Assembly: GCA_018398765.1 (NCBI GenBank)
Contig: JAHBMJ010001125.1
Coordinates: forward strand, 10,326-35,200
From: Chromera velia
Taxonomy: Eukaryota; Sar; Chromeraceae
DNA length: 24,875 nt
Direction of reading: 5' to 3'
Part shown: positions 18,600 through 24,875 of the stretch, in pieces
How positions within the stretch are numbered: the stretch's first letter is position 1
Layout of the letters: every line of letters starts with the position of its first letter
Notes under the pieces: model-generated
Told to the model about the DNA's origin: nothing
The model's database searches: none
The model's input: only the letters and a program-made list of their open reading frames with translations
Translations under genes and position numbers: made by a program

Positions 18600-20820
18600 T
18601 CAATGCCACCAGACTCTCCCGGAGGAGGGGGGAGCTGTGTGACCGGACCGGCAACATCTGCAGTAGTCGGGATCTCTGTTCAGAGGGTGGCTGCTGTTTT
18701 GGTACTGAGGGGCCGGAAGGGCAAGTGCGGGTGGGGAGCGAACACCGTTAAGTCCTCCTCCGAATGTGACTGGGGACATCACTGGGCTCTCTGCTCGAGT
18801 GCTCTCCTCTGAAGGCGGGCCGGTCCGACCGAAGTTCGGATGGAACGGGTTGGTCTCCCTGACAGAGGGGCCGAGAGCCAAAGGAGACGAGACGGGAGAA
18901 CTGCCCCCGCCCCCGTTTCCGTTGATGTCCATGAGAGGGTTTCCAGACCCAAACGCACCCCCCACTTTTTGTTCTCTCCACCGAACCATCTCCTGGAACG
19001 CTGTTGCCATGCGGACGGCAGCGTCGGAGTTCACCACACCCGACCTAGCCATGTGGCCCATGCCCACCATGGCGGCCATGCCGACTTGGGAGACCCCTGT
19101 TCCTGCGCACGTCTGGCACACCAGAGGGTTCGTCAGGTTCCGCTGCATCTGGGCAAGGTAGGGATTGCATGTGCCGCACTGCATCCCCATGCCCCCCATG
19201 TTGCCCCCCTGCATCATCATCTGTTGTTGCATGGGGTCCATCATTCCGCCCATTCCTCCCATGCCACCACCCATGTTCCCCATACCCATCCCCCCGCCCA
19301 TGTTCCCCATGCCCATACCCATCATGTTTCCCATACCCATGCCCATGCCCATGTTGCCCATGGGATTCATCATGCCCCCCATTGGCCCCATCTGATTTCC
19401 TCCCATGCCCATGCCCATGTTCTGCATCTGCATCATCTGCTGTTGCTGGTTGGAGTTCGCACCCCTCTGCCCTCTCTTCTGCTGCTGCTGTTGAGGTTGC
19501 TGCTGCATCATTCCCCCCATTCCTCCCATTCCGCCCATGCCCATCATGTTCTGCTGTGCAACCTGCAGGCAGGTAGGTAGGTACAGGAGAGCGAGAGAGA
19601 CACGGAAAGAAATTGGCACCGGTAGTGTCTGCCCCAGATAGTCACACGAGACGGTATGAGGATGTAGCCTCGCTTCACCAACAAACAGAATTGCAGAAAC
19701 TTTGATTGCATTTCTCCAAAACGGACGAAACAGGAGGTGAAGGGCGAGAAGACAAACAAGAACAGGCTGAGAGAGAACAGAAGAAAAAAAGGCAGGCTCA
19801 CTGACTGAAAGTGCGACAGTCGCTCCGAAACTTTATTTCTCAATTACCCCAAAGCAAAAGGGTGACTGACTGACCACAAGATTGCTACACCGAAGAGAGA
19901 AACAAAAACAAGAAAGGAAGAAACGGGAGAAGGAAGGAATGTAGGTAGGAAGGAAAGAAAGAAAGAAAAATACTGCCAGACAAACTGACCATGGGGTTGT
20001 AGGGCACGATGGCACCTGTCATCGGGTTGGTTGCGAACCCGTTGGCTCCAGGCGCAGGTTCAGCGAAGGGCTCTCCGAATGGGTCCTCCGCTCCGAAGCT
20101 GGACAGGGAGGGGGGGGGCTTGGGTGCCTTCTGCTTGGGGGCTTTCTTTTTCTTCACCACTGGCTCGGGTTCGTCGTCAGTGCTCTCGTCGTCTGATGAA
20201 GGAGGGGTGGGGGGTTTCTTCTTCGTCTTCTTCGGTTTGGACTTCACGGAAGCGACGCTAGCTGCGTCTGCGCCTGCGTAAGTCTGTCCCTTCGGGGTCA
20301 GACAGATCTCACACCGAGAAGACGACATCTTGTTGTGGAAAGTGCAAGCCTTACACGCCCAAATCTCACCAGAGTCTGATTGGGTGTCGGAGGCTGCTGC
20401 ACCGCCTCCGTAGGTCTGGCCTTTGGGCGTGAGACACATCTCGCACTTGTCTGAAGACATCTTGTTATGGAAGGTGCAGGCCTTGCACGCCCAGTAATCC
20501 TTCCCTCCCCCTCCTCCAACAGAAGCGACGCTCTTCTTTCGTGAACGACCTCCCCCAGAGCTTTTCCCGCCCCCCCCTTTTCCATACTTCTTCTCTACCT
20601 TCGACATCTCAGAGTCGGACATTGAGCTTTCCCCGACTCTTTTGCCTCCATTGTCGGGACCACAGTTAGCACAGAGGAGATCCCCATTTTTCGGATCCAC
20701 GTGCGTGTTTCCCTTCTTCCCACAGGCAGCGCAGTTGGGGTTGTCCTTAATCAAGCCGTACAGCTTCTCAAGGTTCTTGGCATCCTTGAGATCCTGCTCG
20801 CTAAGCCCGAAGTCACCCAT
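18600..20820 (-). CDS. ArfGAP-like zinc module / tandem NZF fingers / Met-Gly-rich protein, two exons
   Basis: Exons 20820-19990 and 19562-18600 join in phase 0 (donor 'ccatg|gtcagt', acceptor 'ctgcag|gttgca') to about 597 residues. Residues 30-53 are CX2CX16CX2C ('NCAACGKKG' to 'LLCANCG'), the ArfGAP zinc spacing, but the CX4R arginine is absent. Two RanBP2/NZF fingers follow at about 110-129 and 154-173 ('WACKACTFHNKMSS', then CEMC or CEIC). The Thr-Phe pair plus Met/Ile between the last cysteines is the ubiquitin-binding NZF signature known from Npl4. A basic/acidic linker then leads to DPF at 246-248. Exon 2 is Met/Gly/Gln-rich (about 282-405), followed by a second CX2CX16CX2C (406-429), NPF (515-517) and a Ser/Pro-rich tail. 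DPF and NPF are endocytic adaptor motifs. A role in ubiquitin-linked membrane traffic is inference. An upstream 5' UTR exon is possible: 'ttggtag|accggc' just before the ATG resembles an acceptor. Confidence 0.8.
19563..19989 (-). other. intron of the zinc-finger gene
   Basis: 427 bp, GT-AG on the minus strand, with a short TTTC-type repeat just after the donor and 'cctacctacctgcctgcag' at the acceptor. Reading through the donor gives a Phe/Leu/Ser low-complexity peptide, which supports splicing. Confidence 0.85.
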
Positions 20821-21691
20821 CACGCCGGTCTACCAAATCACAACAGAGACAACAGACCAAAGGTCAGACAGAATGACACAACGAACTTTGTTGATTGAAA
20901 AACGGCAAGTCACTGACTCAGATGAATCTAAATTCCACTTCCGCAAACTTCCTTTGACGCGAAACGCATGCAACGCTGGTGACAGCTCAAGTTGTTGGTC
21001 TTGAAGTGGCGTTCTACTGAACTTCATCCTGATCGAAAGATTCTAGCTGGCGTCACTGCAACATTTCAGCAGTTCGGTTACTTCGGTTGCTTGCAGGCCC
21101 GCGGGCCGGCCCGCCGCGCCCGCGCGCAGCTATAGCATGCTATATATATATATATATATATATACCCCTGCCCTTGAATTCTGCTATGGGAAAATTTTTA
21201 AATGAAATTTTTATTTAATGTAGGTTGTGTAGCGTTAAGTTTAACATATAAAAACACTAACATTACTCTCACAAGTCAACACAATAGTTAAGAAGTATCA
21301 GTGTGTCATTTAGAAAGAGCCGCGTGAGCTGCCACCGTGTGCACCGCCGCCGCAAGGCGAACCGCGGAAATCCGAATTTTGTCAAACCGATTGTGTTGTA
21401 CTGTGCGCGCACCTCATGGAGTCGATTAAATTCCGTGTTGAATGCAATTTGCTTTTCCGAATCTGGCGGATTGCTTTTCGTTCTATCCAGATAGCGACTC
21501 TGAATTAACAGACTTCTTCAAGACGTAACCACTGAACATGACTATTTATTCTGTGGTGTAACAGCGCTCTACCCTCTCCATCCTTCCCTTCCCAAGCCTT
21601 CCTTTCAATGTCTATACAAAAGGAAAGCAAGGTCATCTGGTCAACCGAACGCCCACCCTCTCGCTCTAACTACAAATAGGTCCAGTCTTAT
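20821..21691. other. upstream region of the zinc-finger gene and intergenic sequence
   Basis: Immediately upstream of the ATG (minus strand) a pyrimidine-rich stretch ends in 'tag', compatible with a 5' UTR intron. Further upstream a 32-nt block of only G and C (21096-21127) is followed at once by a palindrome and (TA)12. The rest (21165-21691) is ordinary AT-moderate sequence, possibly including the 5' LTR/leader of the copia-like element that follows, but no LTR could be defined because its partner lies outside the window. Confidence 0.5.
21131..21164. repeat. palindrome and (TA)12 microsatellite
   Basis: TATAGCATGCTATA (21131-21144) is a perfect palindrome whose right arm runs into (TA)12 at 21141-21164. 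Confidence 0.95.
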
Positions 21692-22755
21692 ATGAAGGTT
21701 CTGAGGGTATCGGTAAACAGCATTGCCTCTGTGTCGGGCCTAACCAATGTCGGTCTTTCTTTTTTCATTCTCTGTTTAGATATTGATCCTTCCCTCTGTT
21801 CTCTGGTAGAGAAAATCTTGGTAGATAACTCCAAGAAAGCCCCCAAGAAAACCAGTACCGATGCGGTGCACTTGCCGCCCTGAGGAAGTGGGCCCTTGAA
21901 ACATTCGTGAAGACGATTGAGTCTGTCGATAAGAAGATCGACAAGGATCGGGAGTTCGAACTCCTGGCTGATGCGATTTGGTTTTTCTCCCTTTGCGTTT
22001 TGAAGTTCAGGCTTTCTCTTCGTGAGGCTCTCAATGCCTTCACCTCTTTGAATGAAGTTGCTTTATCCGACTGAGTCGGATTCAAGTTTTCAGACCGTTT
22101 CCTGGACATTCATTTCTGGAAATGCATTCCAGAGGACATCAAGAAGCTTGCTCCATCTTGGGGAACAAAGACACTCGTAGTATCTGATGGAGCCATGCCA
22201 GTTAAGTCGTCGTTTAAGTTCCAAACCGAATTCGTTGAAAAGATCCTTTCCCGATTTGATTCCGTTAACAGGATCAATCGGATCGTATGGATCCCTTCCG
22301 TTTCGTTTGGTGTTCTTTCAGTCTCAAATGGGACTGCTACGAAGACTTTTACCGTCTTGTCCTCTCCTGTTCCTTCTTCTCTTCCCCAGGGTTTGGAAGC
22401 AGCTATCGCAGAGACGGCTTGCTTACTGTCAGAGAGTACCAACTTCCATAACCTCCAAGAAAAGACGGTCACCAAGTTGAAACACTTCACCCAGAAGTAT
22501 AGAGGTTGGAGGCAGAGGAAGGGAAAGGGAAAAGGAAAGTTCAGCCCGGATGACCACCCTTCACAGAAGCAATCGAGTTCCTCTTCTTCTTCTGGGAGTG
22601 GTGGTCAGATGCAGGTGAGGGAGGGGGGAAAGAACTTCTCCTCCGCCCGCTTTGCAGAGGCTGTGGCTGAGACCTACATGAAGATGGCGGAGAAGGAGAA
22701 ACCCAGTAGCACCAAAGGCAGCACCCAGTGGCAAACAAAGAAGAAGAAGCAGTAG
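21692..22755 (+). pseudogene. gag-like ORF of the second copia-type element
   Basis: The frame from 21692 ('SLVEKILVDNSKKAPKKTST') shifts near 21867 into a second frame starting 'ALAALRKWALETFVKTIESV'. That frame then runs to 22755 with a single internal TGA near 22071. It encodes a helical, charged protein ('DIKKLAPSWGTKTLVVSD', 'LEAAIAETACLLSES') with a Lys/Gly-rich and Ser-rich basic tail ('QRKGKGKGKF'), as in the nucleic-acid-binding end of gag. No zinc knuckle is seen. The gag assignment rests on position and composition. Confidence 0.55.
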
Positions 22756-23440
22756 CGGCAGCGTGTCAGACACGCCAGTACAGAAGACGGAGATGATGAA
22801 GATGAAGACGAGGAGGTAGAAGGCGATGCTTCCGGCGAGATGGGGGGTTCCAACTTCGATAAGGAGGCTTTCATGGCTCGTTTCTCTCACTGTATCGAGA
22901 TAGGTGAGAGAGATGAGGATGGGTTTGATACCTCCTACAAGCGACTGCGTATAGCGCATATGGTCACCGAGTCCTGCAGAGTGCTGACAGAGAACGGCTT
23001 CGGTATGTACATGGATACCGAATGTTCCTTTTTTCTTTTTTCCCTTTTTCTTGTTACTCTATTCATTAATAAAGTTGTCCACCGCTGGTAGCACAAATCA
23101 GTCTACTCAGAAGCATTTGGAGCGCGAGAGGGGGGGGGCGTGGTCTATCATGAGAGGGCTCTTATCGAGGTGAGAGTTCCTTTCTACTCAGGAGAGGAGG
23201 CGGTTGTCCATCTCGAGGGAAATCTCACCGACCACCCCGGAGTAAAGCACGTTCTGCTTGCCACTCCGATGATCTGCCGCCTGTCCGGTCTGGCTACCCT
23301 CGTCTCTGCCGGGAGAGAGATTGTGTGGGCAAAGCTCTAACGCGTATCTCCGAGTGTGGAGTTTCCTTTCACGACGATCGTCACTGTACAAAGGGTCAGT
23401 AAGGTCTAAAGAGCTTTTCACATTGTTGTTAAGGGGGACT
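22756..23440 (+). pseudogene. protease-like region of the second copia-type element
   Basis: After an Asp/Glu-rich linker (22790-22840) one frame reads 'GGSNFDKEAFMARFSHCIEI' and ends in a T-rich stretch. From about 23140 another frame reads 'EVRVPFYSGEEAVVHLEG', then 'HPGVKHVLLATPMICRLSGL' and 'VSAGREIVWAK', continuing in a shifted frame with 'ECGVSFHDDRHC'. This matches the part of copia protease after the active site ('..L.VP....NLLSV..L...G..V.F'). The active-site DSG/DTG itself is not clearly present ('MYMDTECS' near 23010 is the nearest candidate). Confidence 0.55.
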
Positions 23441-23642
23441 TAGAGGGCCGTAACTTCTGTTGATCCATATGTATCCAAAGCAGTCGATTCGTAGAAATCC
23501 CTTTCACAAGGGAGCCATTGACAGATCGATGGGTAGGGGAATAAAGACGTGTAATGACTGGGATGAAAATGGAGAGATGGGACCCGAGCTAGAAAGACTA
23601 TAACTGAATTCACTTTGTTTTTTTTCATTTAAACTTCTCTAT
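23441..23642. other. non-coding stretch inside the second copia-type element
   Basis: Stops in all frames, T-rich toward the right, ending in a pyrimidine tract and 'ctcacag' before the next coding part. It looks like an intron acceptor but is more simply decayed sequence; no matching donor was established. Confidence 0.4.
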
Positions 23643-24677
23643 TTGCATTTCATTTCTTCTTTTCTCTCACAGGTCTCTCCCTCTATAGAGCGTGTTGCTG
23701 CTGCCCCCACACGACAAGGTCCGAATCGCAAAGGTCATTGTAAGACCTCTGGTCCGTTCGTGCTTGACACGACACATATGCCTGTATCTATTCGAAACTC
23801 TATTCTCATGCAGCATTACAAACACATCCATCCTTCTCTTTCCCGACTAATCGACACTTGGAAGGAACAAGACAACACTCGTTTCCTTTCCATTCCCAGA
23901 CGAAAGATTGAAGCTGCACTCCCATGATGTGTCTCTTGTCCTCAAGTGCATGCAGTGAACAGAAAGTTTTAATCAAGAGATCCTTCCGACCCTGACTCTT
24001 CTTTTCCTCTTTTTTTTCTTGATGAGGGTTGGACTGATTTAATGTTTTTGTCTGATCTTGATCCCGTCTACGGTTCTACTCCCTATTCCACTTTAATTTT
24101 TCTTACCACCACTGACCTTCATACCGGCCTTGTACAGTGTAGTCTGAGATCGACACCCTCCAGGGCAGGCAAGGACCTCTTTCCATTCTTTAACGAATAC
24201 AATCTGAACTATGGAGCCTTCAAGCTGCTTCGTTCCGACAATGAGAAAGGCATCCTAGAAGGGGACGTTCGGACTGTATTGAATCGAGCGGGGACTGTTT
24301 GTCATCCTTTCGCTTCGAACTCTTCTCGAGGGCTAATGGAGAAGTGATGGACCGTTTTGCGGGCAGGAATGATTTCTTTGGTTGCAACTTAGGGTTTTCC
24401 TCTTTCTTTTGTTCCTCTTCTCTGTCTTCTTGTTGAATGGTCTTACAACAGAACTGCCACGTACCGTAAAGCATCTCCCTTGCATCTTGCGATAGGAAGG
24501 ATGCCTAACATCACTTTCATGCCTGGTGATCCTATTGTTTTTTCTCCCACCAAGCGTGTCAAGTCCATTCGTCCACATGGTTGTTTTGGAGTGTTTGTTT
24601 TTGGAATTTCCCGAGCTAAATGTGTTGTCTTTGAGTGGTGTACTGTTCGTTTTCGCTGGCTTCATACAATCAGATAA
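23643..24677 (+). pseudogene. GAG-pre-integrase and integrase of the second copia-type element
   Basis: The zinc region is readable as 'LMQHYKHIHPSLSRLIDTW' and, across an in-frame TGA at 23925, 'CVSCPQVHAVNRKF', giving the H/H/C/C set. The catalytic core from about 24020 has the first Asp in 'DLMFLSDLDPVYGS', the second in 'LLRSDNEKG', and Glu in 'SSRGLMEK' with 34 residues between the last two, matching a D,D-35-E type core. After TGA at 24345 and a shift, another frame carries 'WSYNRTATYRKASPLHLAIG', like the 'NRTPT...SPYEL..G' segment of copia integrase. Sequence 24678-24875 shows no further recognisable domain. Confidence 0.75.
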
Positions 24678-24875
24678 ACACGAAGGACGTGAAGCATGCG
24701 ACTCCAAGACCTGGTGTTTTCACTCAGTCGGGCCTCTGGTCTTTTGTCATCTCTCAAATACGCGGTACGGTGTATCCCTCCATCCAAGGTCCTTCTCAGA
24801 CAGTCGTTCATAAGTTTTCCTCTGATAAGGAAACGCAAGCACCACTGAACGGAGGGGCTGCATTGGGGGGGGGGG

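Larger units (their letters stand above)
21692..24875 (+). mobile_element. second copia-type retrotransposon, partial, truncated by the window end
   Basis: Gag-like, protease-like and integrase segments occur in that order on the plus strand. Integrase directly after protease indicates the Ty1/copia arrangement, with RT expected beyond 24875. Neither LTR nor target duplication can be defined here. The reading frame is broken repeatedly and T-rich non-coding stretches separate the coding parts (23020-23100, 23440-23642, 23990-24020), so it is a decayed copy. It is not obviously the same family as the 3689-10789 element. Confidence 0.7.

Noticed and set aside
17914-18657. 247-codon minus-strand open frame overlapping the end of the zinc-finger gene
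   Set aside because: No domain, Lys/Glu and Arg/Gln runs come from the microsatellite, and it conflicts in frame with the supported exon.
18840-19580. Long plus-strand open frame rich in His/Ala/Pro
   Set aside because: It is the antisense shadow of the Met/Gly-rich exon on the minus strand; its His richness follows from CAT/CCC complement of ATG/GGG codons.
3002-24347. TGA read as Trp (altered genetic code)
   Set aside because: Some retroelement TGA codons fall at Trp positions, but TAG stops do too, and the zinc-finger gene uses TGG for Trp next to a terminal TGA. Decay explains the pattern better.

Overview
The window is eukaryotic nuclear DNA. It holds two spliced protein-coding genes with GT-AG introns, long purine/pyrimidine microsatellites, and at least three degenerate LTR retrotransposons plus one hAT-type DNA transposon. 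Nothing bacterial is visible: no operons, no Shine-Dalgarno spacing, no CRISPR. Repeat density, intron style and a gene with a possible signal/transit leader would fit a large-genome microbial eukaryote, for example an alga of the chromerid/dinoflagellate side of the alveolates. That placement is inference only; no marker gene here decides the organism.

Bases 1-12170 are a nest of mobile DNA. The outermost layer is a C-rich repeat family (1-439, resuming at 11194-12170). Into it sits a minus-strand Ty3/gypsy element (440-11188) with a 5-bp target duplication CTGGG on both sides. It keeps one LTR (440-935) and has all but about 8 bp of the other deleted. Its interior is rearranged: the RT N-terminal half and the polyprotein C-terminal tail read on the minus strand, while RT-thumb/RNase H/integrase between them read on the plus strand. 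Inside the gypsy element is a minus-strand Ty1/copia element (3689-10789) with paired 459-bp LTRs and target duplication TGTTG. Its gag gene is split by an 892-bp hAT-like element (8905-9796) with 8-bp duplication CCAAATTC and a BED-finger-like remnant. The order of events can therefore be read directly: C-rich repeat, then gypsy, then copia, then hAT.

Bases 12171-14869 carry a three-exon protein-L-isoaspartate O-methyltransferase (PIMT) gene on the plus strand. It has an upstream in-frame start encoding a signal-peptide-like leader, and a second start exactly where cytosolic PIMTs begin. Its first intron contains 231 consecutive purines. Bases 14870-18599 are non-coding as far as I can see, with microsatellites, small palindromes and AT-rich patches.

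Bases 18600-20820 (minus) encode a two-exon, about 597-residue protein. It has an ArfGAP-like CX2CX16CX2C zinc module lacking the arginine finger, two NZF/RanBP2-type fingers with the Thr-Phe ubiquitin-binding signature, DPF and NPF motifs, a very Met/Gly-rich segment, and a second CX2CX16CX2C module. From about 21692 to the end of the window lies the gag-protease-integrase part of another decayed copia-type element on the plus strand, cut by the window edge.
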